A stretch of DNA of 34,725 nt, taken from positions 1 through 34,725 of IMG/VR virus record IMGVR_UViG_3300037193_000532; one strand, 5' to 3'. A program made the translations under genes and the position numbers. Position 1 is the first letter of the stretch; each line of letters begins with the position of its first letter. Shown in pieces: positions 19,407 to 28,947 of this stretch. The notes beneath the pieces are model-generated. The model was given only the letters and a program-made list of their open reading frames with translations, searched no databases and was not told the origin of the DNA. Source of the stretch: a virus.

Positions 19407-21289
19407 TGCCTGAGGAAGCTGTAATCGAGATTAGAGGGTTCAAGGGTATTAATATCCGTGAGCCCGCTAACATGATTCAGGATGACGAGCTTATCGAGTG
19501 TATTAACTTGGACATCGGTAGAGCAGGTGAACTCGTAAAGCGAACTGGATTCATTACTCAACATAATGGGGATGACCTTGGGTTGAACTCTGTTCGACTG
19601 TTAGGTCAGTTCCATACTGTTGATTATGATCAGTTACTTGTTCAAGCTGGTCCTGATGTCTTTGTTTCTAGTGATGGAACAAGTTGGGAACTTATCGGAA
19701 CGTTTGACGCCTCTCACGGTGTTCAGTACGTAGATAAGTTTTACATCGTTTCTTCTACAGGGCTGCTTAGAGAGTGGGACGGAGACGGCGCCGAAATTCT
19801 TGATGCAGATACTGCGACTACCGTTGCAACAGTTGGAGCATGGGAAAACGATCTGAATGCCACAGTCACAAGAGACACAGTTGTTCTCCACACTGGTCAA
19901 GTTGCGACGCTTAAAGCAGTCGCTACTGCGGCATCACAAATGCGTATTAGAACAAGCGTTGCTGCCAGAGACAGATTTCTTGTCAATGCTGGCGAGTCTA
20001 TCTCAATTGCAGGAAAATCTAGAGCGGCGGGTGCAACCAAAAACGTCGAGTTGCGAATTGAATGGTTCGATGCAGCAAATGCTTCCTTAGGTACAAATCA
20101 AACAACTATCGCTTCTAATGCTGACGTGTGGACTGATCACGTCATCAATGTTGTTGCCCCTGCAAATGCAAGAAAGTTCAGACTGTATTGGGAAGTTGAT
20201 GCGCCTAATGCTGGACAGGCTTTCAACTTTGCTGTGATGTCTGTGAGGGATGCCAGTGGTCGTGAAATTCTTAATTCTCCTAGTGGTACTTTCTGCTATG
20301 TGTTTCGTGATCGTCTTTTCGTCATTAACTCAGAAGGTACTGACGGAACAGAGAACTCGAAAGTTACCTTCTCAGAAATCAACAATTTTGATTATACAGG
20401 CTGGCCTTCTGTTAACAACCTCCTTGTTAGTCCTGGTGATGGCGATTTCCTTACAGCACTTGCTGTAATCCACGACACCTTGATCGTTTTCAAAGCGGAA
20501 ACGACTTGGGGTCTTTATATTCAGGGTGAGCCAGATAACTGGGTTCTTCGTAATATGAACCCAGAAATTGGCTGTATCTCTAAATATACGCCAAGGGAAA
20601 TCGAAGGCTTTCTGTTCTTTGTAGGTCCGAGAGGGGTTTACAAAACTGATGGAAACATCTTTGAGGACATTTCTTCGAACATTCTCCCTGCATTCGACAA
20701 CAGAGTCGTTAACCTCACCAATGCCAATCTCGACTGTGCAGCGTGGTGGGAGGATCGCTACATCGTACTATTCAATCCCACCCCGGCTACAAGACGGTGG
20801 TTTGTTTACCACCTTAGAAGCGGCGGATGGACAGAGTGGGAGTTTAATGGAATTCAACCTGCCTTCTTCCAGGAAGTAAACACCATCACTCCTGCTAAAG
20901 GTCTTTGGGCTGGTGACTTGTTAGCCTCAGGCAAGGTCTTGCTTTATGGCGGAGATATCAAGACAGATGGTGGTGTTCAGTACGAGTGTCGAGTTCAAAC
21001 TAAGCAGTTCGATTTTGGCTTCCCTGGAAAAATGAAGAGAGCTAAGTGGTTTGCTGCTGAACTCGAAGGTCCAGGTAGCGTTGCTTGGACGAACAACACA
21101 GAACAGGGCGATAAGAATAATCCTATCTCTCAATCTGTTATTGATCGTAAAGCCCATAAAGTTAAAGGCGCCGAATTCTTTAGGTTCTGGTCACTTAGTA
21201 TGTCATTGACCAGCGATCAAGCGTTCAGCTTGTACGGTGTTAGTCTCTTTATGCATGGTAAAGAGAAGATCATTAGAACAGGCACTTAA
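19406..21289 (+). CDS. Tail stabilisation/nozzle protein (P22 gp10-like)
   Basis: A 627-residue beta-rich protein. ATG at 19406 overlaps the upstream stop. It begins with the family-like EIRGFKGINIREPANMIQDD, then a GRAGELVKRTGFI element. Multiple repeats of aromatic-Gly strands (FCYVFRDRLFVINSEG; LTALAVIHDTLIVFKAETTW; WAGDLLASGKVLLYGG) suggest a beta-propeller, as in gp10 proteins that form the short tail nozzle. An inserted carbohydrate-binding-like strand set lies in the middle (residues about 150-285). No motif is missing. Confidence 0.75.
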   Translation: MPEEAVIEIRGFKGINIREPANMIQDDELIECINLDIGRAGELVKRTGFITQHNGDDLGLNSVRLLGQFHTVDYDQLLVQAGPDVFVSSDGTSWELIGTFDASHGVQYVDKFYIVSSTGLLREWDGDGAEILDADTATTVATVGAWENDLNATVTRDTVVLHTGQVATLKAVATAASQMRIRTSVAARDRFLVNAGESISIAGKSRAAGATKNVELRIEWFDAANASLGTNQTTIASNADVWTDHVINVVAPANARKFRLYWEVDAPNAGQAFNFAVMSVRDASGREILNSPSGTFCYVFRDRLFVINSEGTDGTENSKVTFSEINNFDYTGWPSVNNLLVSPGDGDFLTALAVIHDTLIVFKAETTWGLYIQGEPDNWVLRNMNPEIGCISKYTPREIEGFLFFVGPRGVYKTDGNIFEDISSNILPAFDNRVVNLTNANLDCAAWWEDRYIVLFNPTPATRRWFVYHLRSGGWTEWEFNGIQPAFFQEVNTITPAKGLWAGDLLASGKVLLYGGDIKTDGGVQYECRVQTKQFDFGFPGKMKRAKWFAAELEGPGSVAWTNNTEQGDKNNPISQSVIDRKAHKVKGAEFFRFWSLSMSLTSDQAFSLYGVSLFMHGKEKIIRTGT

Positions 21290-21657
21290 TGGGTTTTGTC
21301 GAGTTACAGCCACTAGCTAAAACTCCTGAGGCTTTAGCTACATATCTCGATCTTAACCTTCGTCGTCTTAGAGATGCAATTGCTACGCTCGGTAGAGTTG
21401 AGCAGACAACTCTTTCTATCACTGGTTTTGTAACCATTGACACTGGCATTCCGATCGTAGAGAATGTCGTCGCAACATTGGATTCGGCACCGGTCGCAGG
21501 AGCCTGTTTTGTTCGGGCTCAAGTTGACCCTAATAACACTAGACAGGTAATTGTGACTGTCTATAAGAACGACTTCACACAGAGTGTGACTCCTACTAAT
21601 GTCAGAGTAATCGTGGTTGGTGATGAACCCCCTAACAGGCCAACAAGATCCTCGTAG
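21289..21657 (+). CDS. Hypothetical tail-region protein, 122 aa
   Basis: ATG at 21289 overlaps the upstream stop (TAATG). N-terminal helix (TPEALATYLDLNLRRLRDAI) followed by beta strands (FVTIDTGIPIVENVVATLDS; FVRAQVDPNNTRQVIVTVYK). The helix-then-beta architecture is often seen in trimeric tail-needle or fibre-tip accessory proteins. No family recognised. Confidence 0.6.
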   Translation: MGFVELQPLAKTPEALATYLDLNLRRLRDAIATLGRVEQTTLSITGFVTIDTGIPIVENVVATLDSAPVAGACFVRAQVDPNNTRQVIVTVYKNDFTQSVTPTNVRVIVVGDEPPNRPTRSS

Positions 21658-21838
21658 TCAAACAGGACAGTTCGCTAGGGGTAAAAACATGTACCCTGGC
21701 GGTAATGCACCACATACCACTAATGGGCCTCAGAGTTTCGCCGCCAAGAGTGGTAACGTAAACTCCCCTGTAGGAGAAGATTCTTTCCGTACTGCGATTC
21801 TTCGTCGCTTGGTCAATAGATTTGGAGCCCGATTCTAA
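21623..21838 (+). CDS. Small basic hypothetical protein, 71 aa
   Basis: Three start codons lie in a row (TTG 21617, GTG 21620, ATG 21623); I use the ATG. The product is Gly/Asn/Pro-rich (NPLTGQQDPRSQTGQFARG) and ends with a basic helix (DSFRTAILRRLVNRFGARF). It overlaps the previous gene by 35 nt. The conserved-looking basic tail and coupling to the next gene (stop overlaps ATG at 21838) support expression. Function unknown. Confidence 0.5.
   Translation: MNPLTGQQDPRSQTGQFARGKNMYPGGNAPHTTNGPQSFAAKSGNVNSPVGEDSFRTAILRRLVNRFGARF
21766..21775 (+). repeat. Dispersed repeat copy 11 (core)
   Basis: CCCTGTAGGA; codes Pro-Val-Gly. Confidence 0.65.
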
Positions 21839-22329
21839 TGGCTGTTTCTCCTGGCGCTATTCAGCGGAGGTTACGGCAGTTTAAGAGTGGCAGACAAGCT
21901 ACTGCTGACAACCCGTATCAAGAACCTGCACCAACACCACCTCCTACAGCAGCGCCGAATGCAAATCCAAATCCCCAACCAGCAACTCCAGCAGCCCCTC
22001 AGTTTAATTTTGACTCTAATGCAATTGCTCAGGCTTTACAGCAGCATTACGCTACTGACCCATTTTGGCAGTCTGTTGGTGCACGAATGCAGCAACCTGC
22101 GCCTCCGCCTGCTGTTACTCCTAGAAGAGATCCAGGAAATATCGATCCGGGTTTTAGATGGACAGGACAGCAGCAAACTCCTGGTTTAACAGCCAGACCT
22201 ATTCCTGAGAATTTTGATCCTGGATTTCATTTAACACCAGGTGGAAATACTGGTGGGGGACAAAATTTATGGAATAACAAGCCTGCTTTGCAACGAAGAT
22301 TGCGCCAAGGACCACGTGGAGCTAAGTAA
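21838..22329 (+). CDS. Pro/Gln/Asn-rich virion-type protein, 163 aa
   Basis: Mostly disordered (YQEPAPTPPPTAAPNANPNP), with a Gln-rich helix (SNAIAQALQQHYATDPFWQS) and two copies of a short motif, NIDPGFRWTGQQQTPG and NFDPGFHLTPGGNTGG. A basic C-terminus ends RRLRQGPRGAK, and a similar QRRLRQFKSGRQ lies near the N-terminus, so both ends look basic. Probably an internal virion or assembly protein; the family is unknown. Confidence 0.6.
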   Translation: MAVSPGAIQRRLRQFKSGRQATADNPYQEPAPTPPPTAAPNANPNPQPATPAAPQFNFDSNAIAQALQQHYATDPFWQSVGARMQQPAPPPAVTPRRDPGNIDPGFRWTGQQQTPGLTARPIPENFDPGFHLTPGGNTGGGQNLWNNKPALQRRLRQGPRGAK

Positions 22330-23291
22330 TGGCAACTATCGAAGAGATTAGACGTCTTTTCGAAAATGCAGGAGTCCCAATTGGCTCAGCGACAGAGTCG
22401 CCTGAGGCTAGGCTTAATCGCATCTTAACTGAGGTTAACAGCGGACAGAGAAGTCTTGATGCCGTTAACACTTCAATTCAAGGAATCGCTCAACGAGAAG
22501 GTTGGCAGCCGAATCCTTATTTGAATCAGATCCAACAGATGCAGCAACAACTCGCTACCATACAGGGACAGCCTGTTCAAACTGGTGGATTTGATGACAT
22601 CTTTGCTGCCCAAAATCGAATGTACGATCGACAGCTTGCTGACTTACAGTCTCAAATTGCCGCATCCCTTGGTGATCTTTCCACTGATAGAACTCGATCC
22701 GTTCAAGATCAAGAACGTGCAAGAGAACAAGCAGGAAGATCACTTCAAGCACGAATGGCTGATCAAGGGATTCTTCGATCGGGTATTAACGTTGGTGCAC
22801 AGGGACGTCTCAATGAAGACCATCTCCGTAACTTAGATACTATCACACAGCTGTATAACCGTGGAGTTCGTAATGCAGAACTTCAACGGACATCAGGTAT
22901 CAATCAGATTACGTCTGGTCGAGAAATGTCGCAAGCAGAAGCGGCTCGTAGAGCAGCACAAGAAGCTCTCGCCGCTCAACAACAACGTGCCGGTACAGTA
23001 TCTGGATTGCAAAGTTCGATTGCTAACTTACAACAACTCGGAGCTCCTACAAGAGCAGGTACAAATAATACTGCTAACGATACGATGTCTCGTATCAAGT
23101 CGATGTTCCAATCTGCTGGAGTCCCAATTGCAGCAGGCGGCGAGAGTGAACAACAACGACTGAGTAGGATCGCTAACGAAATCTCTAGCGGTAGAACATG
23201 GGAAAGTGTTGGAACTTCAATTGGCGGTATTGCTCAAAGGATGGGTTTAACGCCGCAGCCGTATGGAGGCTACAGACCTTATGGCACCTAG
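22329..23291 (+). CDS. Gln-rich putative internal virion protein with terminal repeat modules, 320 aa
   Basis: A helical, Gln/Arg-rich protein. The N-terminal module IRRLFENAGVPIGS..RLNRILTEVNSGQRS..SIQGIAQR recurs at the C-terminus as IKSMFQSAGVPIAA..RLSRIANEISSGRTW..SIGGIAQR, and in diverged form in the next protein. The central part is a long coiled coil (REQAGRSLQARMADQGILRS; REMSQAEAARRAAQEALAAQ). Such proteins in podoviruses are usually ejected with DNA. The overlap with the next gene contains its ribosome-binding site. Confidence 0.65.
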   Translation: MATIEEIRRLFENAGVPIGSATESPEARLNRILTEVNSGQRSLDAVNTSIQGIAQREGWQPNPYLNQIQQMQQQLATIQGQPVQTGGFDDIFAAQNRMYDRQLADLQSQIAASLGDLSTDRTRSVQDQERAREQAGRSLQARMADQGILRSGINVGAQGRLNEDHLRNLDTITQLYNRGVRNAELQRTSGINQITSGREMSQAEAARRAAQEALAAQQQRAGTVSGLQSSIANLQQLGAPTRAGTNNTANDTMSRIKSMFQSAGVPIAAGGESEQQRLSRIANEISSGRTWESVGTSIGGIAQRMGLTPQPYGGYRPYGT

Positions 23292-24732
23292 TGGATTAGC
23301 TAACAATCTGTATCAGCTTCCATATGAAGACTATGCTGCCCAGCAACGTCGTTATGTACCCGATCTTGAATCTTCGATTCTTAACATGTTCGGGCAATAT
23401 GGCGTTGATGTTTCTCGTTATGGCGGTGGAGCTTATGCCGACCCACAGTCTAGACTCGCTCGAATTGCTAACGAGCTTCGATCGGGTCAACGTTCTTTCT
23501 CAGATGTGGAAAGATCGCTTGGTCTTGCTGCGTCAGAACTTAGCCCGGAGCAAAGAAGAGCAAATCAAACAGCGGCTTACGAGTTCAATCCTGCATGGCA
23601 GCAACTTAACAGATCCCTTGATCAACTCTCCAGTAACAGAACAAGGGACGTTAATGCTGCGAATATGTTTGGACAGTACGGCGGCGAAGCTCTCGGACAA
23701 GTGTATGGTCGGTTAGGCGAACAGTTTACTCAAAATAGGGCTGCCGTACAATCGGCGTACGACGCCGCTCGTCAAGGGACGCAGGCAGCCTTCGACCAAG
23801 GCAATCAAGTCGCTCAGACAGCAGCACAGGCCGCACAGGCACAGAATGCAGGGTTAGCACAGTCGTTAGGTGTTCAGGGTGCTGTTGTGGATCCTAACGC
23901 AGATTTGAATTCTGCTGTCTCTCAGATGCTTCAAAATTCTGGGACAGAATCTGCGAATGCTCAATCTGTTCTGCAAGCTCTTCAAAGTTCTAATTACGGT
24001 ATTAATACGCAGGCTATGAATGATGCAGCCTCCGAAGGTGCACTTCGTCAAAGTCAGCTTCAAAATACCGTTGGTTCGATGTTGTCTGAAATTATGTCGA
24101 ACTATAGCAATCAGAACTTCGATATTCTCGGTCAACTTTCTGATCTTGAAAGTTCTAGAGGTTCTCGGACTGCTGAGCTTCTTAATCAATTCCAAGATCA
24201 GAGCTACGATCGTAGACAACAAGAGATGCTCAACTCTCTTGCCGCTGAAATTCAGCGTGGAACTCTTGATCTTCAAAGACAACAGTTCGGTTTTGATCGT
24301 GACCTTGGTTGGGCACAGCATGGTCTTGACAGAGAGCTTGGGTTTGGCGAACTTCGACTTCGTCAGCAGCAGATTCAATCTGAATTAATGTCTACAATGG
24401 ATCCGCTTCGTAGACGCCAGCTTGAACTTGAAAACGCTCTTTTAGAACAACAGCTTGCTGGTGGTGGACCTAACAGTCCGACTATGGGTCAAGCAGCAGT
24501 TGATCGAATGCTGTCTACTCTTCATGGGCCGTATCCTCAGGGACAAGATCCTGGTACGATCTTCAATTCGTTAAGAACTGCAGCTCAGTCTGCAATTATG
24601 AATGATCCTCGTTACGGTGGTGATCCCTTCGCTGCCTTCGAGTATCTTCTGTCTTCGGGAAGTAATCCTAATCCTGCTATCGACTCGATTCTTCGGCAAC
24701 TCGCTGAACTCTATTGGGGCGCTAACGGTTGA
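23281..24732 (+). CDS. Gln-rich putative internal virion protein, 483 aa
   Basis: I prefer ATG 23281 because GGAGG at 23266-23270 is well placed upstream; an in-frame ATG at 23263 would consume that site. Near the N-terminus (about residues 24-80) is the third copy of the module (MFGQYGVDVSRYGG..RLARIANELRSGQRS..VERSLGLAAS). The rest is a very long Gln/Ala-rich helical region (QAAFDQGNQVAQTAAQAAQA; LQRQQFGFDRDLGWAQHGLD). Expected to be virion-internal and to cooperate with the 1,268-residue protein that follows. Confidence 0.65.
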   Translation: MAPSGLANNLYQLPYEDYAAQQRRYVPDLESSILNMFGQYGVDVSRYGGGAYADPQSRLARIANELRSGQRSFSDVERSLGLAASELSPEQRRANQTAAYEFNPAWQQLNRSLDQLSSNRTRDVNAANMFGQYGGEALGQVYGRLGEQFTQNRAAVQSAYDAARQGTQAAFDQGNQVAQTAAQAAQAQNAGLAQSLGVQGAVVDPNADLNSAVSQMLQNSGTESANAQSVLQALQSSNYGINTQAMNDAASEGALRQSQLQNTVGSMLSEIMSNYSNQNFDILGQLSDLESSRGSRTAELLNQFQDQSYDRRQQEMLNSLAAEIQRGTLDLQRQQFGFDRDLGWAQHGLDRELGFGELRLRQQQIQSELMSTMDPLRRRQLELENALLEQQLAGGGPNSPTMGQAAVDRMLSTLHGPYPQGQDPGTIFNSLRTAAQSAIMNDPRYGGDPFAAFEYLLSSGSNPNPAIDSILRQLAELYWGANG

Positions 24733-27700
24733 GTAGTATTACAGATCAAATCATCGAACAGATTTTAGCTAGAGACGCTCCGAACATTTCGGTTCAGGGG
24801 CGTTCTTCACGTTCTGGTCGGAGAGGGAATAGAAGAGGAAGTAGAAGAGGCGGCGGAGTTGATCCTGATGCTGTCTTAGCTTCGATCATGAATCCTAACG
24901 AACTGAATATCCCGGATCTTGGTCCGAGAGAACAGTATCGTTATCGAATTGCTCAAACAGCTGCTCAGCTTGGGTTAGATCAGTCTGCGGTTGATGCAAT
25001 TACTTCTGCTGATACAGAAGACTTACAGCTTTACGAACAAGCTCTGTTAGCAGATGGTGATCCAAGAGAGAATCTTGCAAGAGCCGCCGCCGGAGCAGCT
25101 TTCAACAATGAAAACTGGTTCGAGAGAAACGTTGGGGCTCCTGTAGGAAGTGGGTTAGGTCGAGTTTTTCATGAACTCAGTCGACCTCTTAATGCAGTTA
25201 CTGGTTTCTTAACTGAAGCTCAGGAAGCATATAAGCAAGACTTCGATCTTAACCCATTTAATAACAACATTGGTGAAGCTCTTGGTGCTGGTCTTCGTGG
25301 TGCTTGGCGTGGTGCTGACTACGATGAGCATTACGGTACTCGTACTGTTTTACAGGCTGCCGGTGAAGACGTCCCTGCTGTTCGACGTCTACAGGAAACT
25401 CCTGTTGTGGGTCCTGTTCTTGAATTCGCTGGTGACGTTGCTCTTGATCCTTTGAATTTCCTCGGAATTAGAGCTATTCGTCCTGGTGGAAATCGAGTTG
25501 ACGAAGCTGCTGATCAAGCAAGACGGTTTGTTGCAGAAAGCACTAATGCTTCTGAGTTAGAACAGTTTCGTGCGCTTCCTATTAACCAACGTGGTCCTAT
25601 TGTTGAGGATATCATCAAGGATGCGTTTACACCGTACAATGCTCGAAGAGGGGCAAGAGGACGATTCCGCAGTCCGAACGTTCGAGAACGTGCTACTAGG
25701 GAAGCAACAGAAGTTTTTGATCCTGTTTTGAACCGTGGTGTTTCTCGCCCTGACTGGCTTCCTGAAACAGCGCCGAAGGGATATCAAGCTAGAGAACGGT
25801 TAGTGGAGATGATCCTTGAAAAGGACGATCTGCATAGACTTCGTACTGGTGAACAAACTGTTCGACTTGATAACTACTTACAACGACATAGTCGTCTTGC
25901 TCAAAATGGTTTCTTATCAGTTCGACTTGGTGGACAAGAAATCATTGGGGATAATCCTGTAACAAGAGGACTTTTCAGAGCAGGGGCTGGAGTTCGTCAC
26001 GCCATTGGTTACAAGCCAACTGGTGATGCTCGTCGCTTTACCCGCCTCTTCGCATTTGGACGTAGAGATACAGGTGAAGTTGCTGAGCACTTTAGACGTG
26101 CTCAAGGTAATTACGCTGGTTGGGGTGAAGCATCTCTTCACGATCTTGGTAACGCTCGTCGTTTGGTTACAAATGATGAGATGGATCAGATTGTGGATGC
26201 TCTGGATTCTTTAAAGAATCCTAAGATCGATCCTGAAACTGTTTGGGAACAGCTTGATCAAATTCCTCTTCAAAAAGGTGGAATAGTCGGCAGTCCCGTT
26301 GATGGTTTGACTGAGATTGGTCTAGAGACAGTTGGTGATGTTGGCCGATTTTATGCCAATGTCATGGACACGCTTACTAACCTCGAAAGAGCTGTTGGTG
26401 TTCGAGCGTTAGATGAGCATGTTCCTCTGTTTCCTGTTCGTCCAAAGGGTGGTCGGACTCTTTCTGCTGCTGAGCAGAAGATGCCTATTTCCGAATTGAA
26501 GGCTAGAAATATTAAATTCGATGACCCCTTAACTTCTCTGGCGGACAATGTTTCGTATCGGTTAGCGAACCTTGCGGGCGCAGAAGCACAGGTTCTTTCA
26601 CTTGAACAATACGCTATTCGTATTAGAGATCCTCGTGCGACTATGCGTAAGGTTCAACCTAGGGATGCAGCTAAGGCAGTCAAAAGAACCAGTCAAACTG
26701 GTTCAAGATTAGAAGACATTGTCCTTGGTGATATGCAACCAACAACTCAGGAGCTACTTCGTGGTGGAAACCCAATCGTTGAGCCAGGCGTTAATCCTAT
26801 CGTCGGTCCTAATGCTGACTCCTATCTTGAAACTCCCGAAGGCATGGCGTTTGCTAAAAAAGTCGCAGAAGAGGCTAAGCGACGTGGGAGCGCCAGAGTA
26901 GGTTTAATGGAGTTTGTACCTGTAACAAAGGTCAAGTCTCCAATCGTTAAGCAATGGCTCAAGCAAGATAACATTAGAACAACAGACATCCTCTTACCTC
27001 GTCCAATCGCAGAAGCGATCGATCAAATGGATCGCTTTGTTCGTTCTCCTACAGAAGCAGGTGCGCTTCTTAGAAGTTACGATCAAGCGATGTCTGTGTG
27101 GAAAAAGGCAGTTACAGTCTACAATCCTGGCTATCATGTTAGAAACAGCTTCTCTGACTACTTCATGAATGTGGCGGCTGGTGTTCGTGGTCCACAGCCT
27201 TATCAGAAGGCTATGCGAGTTATCACGAACAGGTTCCGTCACAATGAAGGCGCTGTTCAAGAAGTCATGAAGCCGTTACAAGCTCTTGGTGATTCAACAA
27301 GAGGCTTTGTAAGAGGTGAACGAATCAATTTTGCTGGTCAGCAAGTCCGTGCTGACGCTATTTGGCACTTGTACGCTAGATATTCTGGAGCGAAGAGTGG
27401 GCAAATTCGTGCGGAACTCACCAACATCATTGATCGAGCGGCAACGCAAAGAAAACGACCGGGCGCTGCACTTACGAGATTCTCAGAAGGTCGTGAAGAC
27501 TATATGCGCTTGGCGCACTTCATCGATCGTTTCGAGAAGCAAGCGGCGAAACGTAGAATCAGGGTTACAGATAATGGCGTCCTGACTGCTGAGGCTCGAA
27601 AGCTGTCTCAAGAAGTTGGCGACAAGATTAGAATGTACAACCTTGATTATGGGGCTAAGACTCCATTTGAACGAGACGTGATGTCTCGGATCATTCCGTT

Positions 27701-28535
27701 CTACACGTACCTTCGTAAGAATCTTCCGTTGCAGGTTCAGCTTATGCTGACTCAGCCTGGCATGATCGCTAAGTATCCGAAGTACAAGAATCTTTTCGAA
27801 GGGCTAATGGGTAACCCTGAGGAAGATGATTCTACTGTACTGATTCCTGATTGGATCCAGCGGTCGTTCCCTTGGGTTGTTGAAACAGAATCTAGAAGAA
27901 ACTCTGGACCAATCGGTCAGCTCCTTTCTATGTTCGGAGCCGGTGGAGATTCTGGCGCTGTTGTGATGCCAATGGAATCGATGATGCCTATTGGTTCTCT
28001 CAACGAGTTTGCCTCAATCACTGACCCACTTATGCAAGGTCGTTTACCTCGAATGGACGAGGTTTCACGTCAGTTTGCACAAACTCTGTCTGGAACGAAC
28101 CCTGCTCTTAGAGTGCCATTTGAAATCGCCGCCGGGGAGCAGCTTTTCACTGGTCAAGAATTGAATGATCCAGGAGATTGGCTTAAATATGCATTAGGAC
28201 AGATCCCTGTAGGAAGACTTAGTGGTGCTGCTGTCATGGACGGGCCATCTGGTGTCCAAGATGACTTCATGCGTTGGCTTACTGGTCTTCCTATTCGACA
28301 AGTCACTCCTGTTAACGAACAGTCTGAATTCCGTCGTCGAGAAGATGCTCTAGAAGCTGTTCGTGGAAACGTCTTAAGTGAAGTTAATGCAGAACTCAGG
28401 GAAGCTGGCTATGAAGAAGTTACTAGCCTTCCTGCCCTTGATCCTGATGAACTAATCATGGCGATAATCGCAGCAGCAGAGCGCCGACGCCGGCCAATTC
28501 AATATTCTGAGGAGTATTTGACAGCAAATGGGTAA
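24729..28535 (+). CDS. Giant internal virion / DNA-ejection protein, 1,268 aa
   Basis: TTG at 24729 overlaps the previous stop. The N-terminus has an arginine-rich segment (RSSRSGRRGNRRGSRRGGG) that could bind DNA. The C-terminal third has the phage pattern NPGYHVRNSFSDYFMNVAAG and YNLDYGAKTPFERDVMSRII with PFYTYLRKNLPLQVQLMLTQ, which I recognise from large polyvalent/internal virion proteins of many podoviruses and prophages. It is presumed packaged in the capsid and ejected to carry genome across the envelope. Repeat copies lie at 25139 and 28205. Confidence 0.72.
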   Translation: MSSITDQIIEQILARDAPNISVQGRSSRSGRRGNRRGSRRGGGVDPDAVLASIMNPNELNIPDLGPREQYRYRIAQTAAQLGLDQSAVDAITSADTEDLQLYEQALLADGDPRENLARAAAGAAFNNENWFERNVGAPVGSGLGRVFHELSRPLNAVTGFLTEAQEAYKQDFDLNPFNNNIGEALGAGLRGAWRGADYDEHYGTRTVLQAAGEDVPAVRRLQETPVVGPVLEFAGDVALDPLNFLGIRAIRPGGNRVDEAADQARRFVAESTNASELEQFRALPINQRGPIVEDIIKDAFTPYNARRGARGRFRSPNVRERATREATEVFDPVLNRGVSRPDWLPETAPKGYQARERLVEMILEKDDLHRLRTGEQTVRLDNYLQRHSRLAQNGFLSVRLGGQEIIGDNPVTRGLFRAGAGVRHAIGYKPTGDARRFTRLFAFGRRDTGEVAEHFRRAQGNYAGWGEASLHDLGNARRLVTNDEMDQIVDALDSLKNPKIDPETVWEQLDQIPLQKGGIVGSPVDGLTEIGLETVGDVGRFYANVMDTLTNLERAVGVRALDEHVPLFPVRPKGGRTLSAAEQKMPISELKARNIKFDDPLTSLADNVSYRLANLAGAEAQVLSLEQYAIRIRDPRATMRKVQPRDAAKAVKRTSQTGSRLEDIVLGDMQPTTQELLRGGNPIVEPGVNPIVGPNADSYLETPEGMAFAKKVAEEAKRRGSARVGLMEFVPVTKVKSPIVKQWLKQDNIRTTDILLPRPIAEAIDQMDRFVRSPTEAGALLRSYDQAMSVWKKAVTVYNPGYHVRNSFSDYFMNVAAGVRGPQPYQKAMRVITNRFRHNEGAVQEVMKPLQALGDSTRGFVRGERINFAGQQVRADAIWHLYARYSGAKSGQIRAELTNIIDRAATQRKRPGAALTRFSEGREDYMRLAHFIDRFEKQAAKRRIRVTDNGVLTAEARKLSQEVGDKIRMYNLDYGAKTPFERDVMSRIIPFYTYLRKNLPLQVQLMLTQPGMIAKYPKYKNLFEGLMGNPEEDDSTVLIPDWIQRSFPWVVETESRRNSGPIGQLLSMFGAGGDSGAVVMPMESMMPIGSLNEFASITDPLMQGRLPRMDEVSRQFAQTLSGTNPALRVPFEIAAGEQLFTGQELNDPGDWLKYALGQIPVGRLSGAAVMDGPSGVQDDFMRWLTGLPIRQVTPVNEQSEFRRREDALEAVRGNVLSEVNAELREAGYEEVTSLPALDPDELIMAIIAAAERRRRPIQYSEEYLTANG
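25139..25148 (+). repeat. Dispersed repeat copy 12 (exact)
   Basis: Exact TCCTGTAGGA, followed by AGTGGG; Pro-Val-Gly in frame. Confidence 0.75.
28205..28214 (+). repeat. Dispersed repeat copy 13 (core)
   Basis: CCCTGTAGGA; Pro-Val-Gly in frame near the 3' end of the giant gene. Confidence 0.65.
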
Positions 28536-28947
28536 ATCACTTTCTGATCGCCAAAGAGATGATCTTTTATCTGGTGACACAATTACTCCAGTTCCTTCTG
28601 CATCTGCTACTGGTGCACTGCTTAACCGATTCCTGGCTGCTGCTACGACTAATCTTAGAACAGTGAAAAACGCACCAGGTAGAATTTTAGGTTGGCGTTT
28701 TGTCAATACCAGTGCAGCTGTTAAATTTGTCAAAATTTATGACAAAGCTTCAAACCCTGTATTAGCTAGTGATGTTCCTGTTATTACAATTCCATTACCT
28801 GCAAACGGTGCAACGGACTTTAATCTGGGCGGATTAGGTGTAACCTTTGCAAATGGAATTGCTATGGCTTGTACTGGTGCTGTTGCAGATAATGATGCAA
28901 CAGCTGTTGCTGCAAATGACGTCGTGGGCTTTATTGCATATATCTAA
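28528..28947 (+). CDS. Virion-associated beta protein, 139 aa
   Basis: The segment GWRFVNTSAAVKFVKIYDKA, followed by VPVITIPLPANGATDFNLGG and VTFANGIAMACTGAVADNDA, is a pattern I recognise in small proteins of many phages, usually placed among tail-tip or decoration genes (folded as a beta-sandwich). AT-rich codons contrast with the neighbouring hydrolase genes. It overlaps the giant gene by 8 nt. Structural role inferred. Confidence 0.6.
   Translation: MGKSLSDRQRDDLLSGDTITPVPSASATGALLNRFLAAATTNLRTVKNAPGRILGWRFVNTSAAVKFVKIYDKASNPVLASDVPVITIPLPANGATDFNLGGLGVTFANGIAMACTGAVADNDATAVAANDVVGFIAYI

Noticed and set aside
17388-27056. Near-matches to the dispersed motif (17388, 17529, 21942, 27047)
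   Set aside because: Each has one mismatch, either in the core or at a central position; they are left out of the count to keep the criterion strict.
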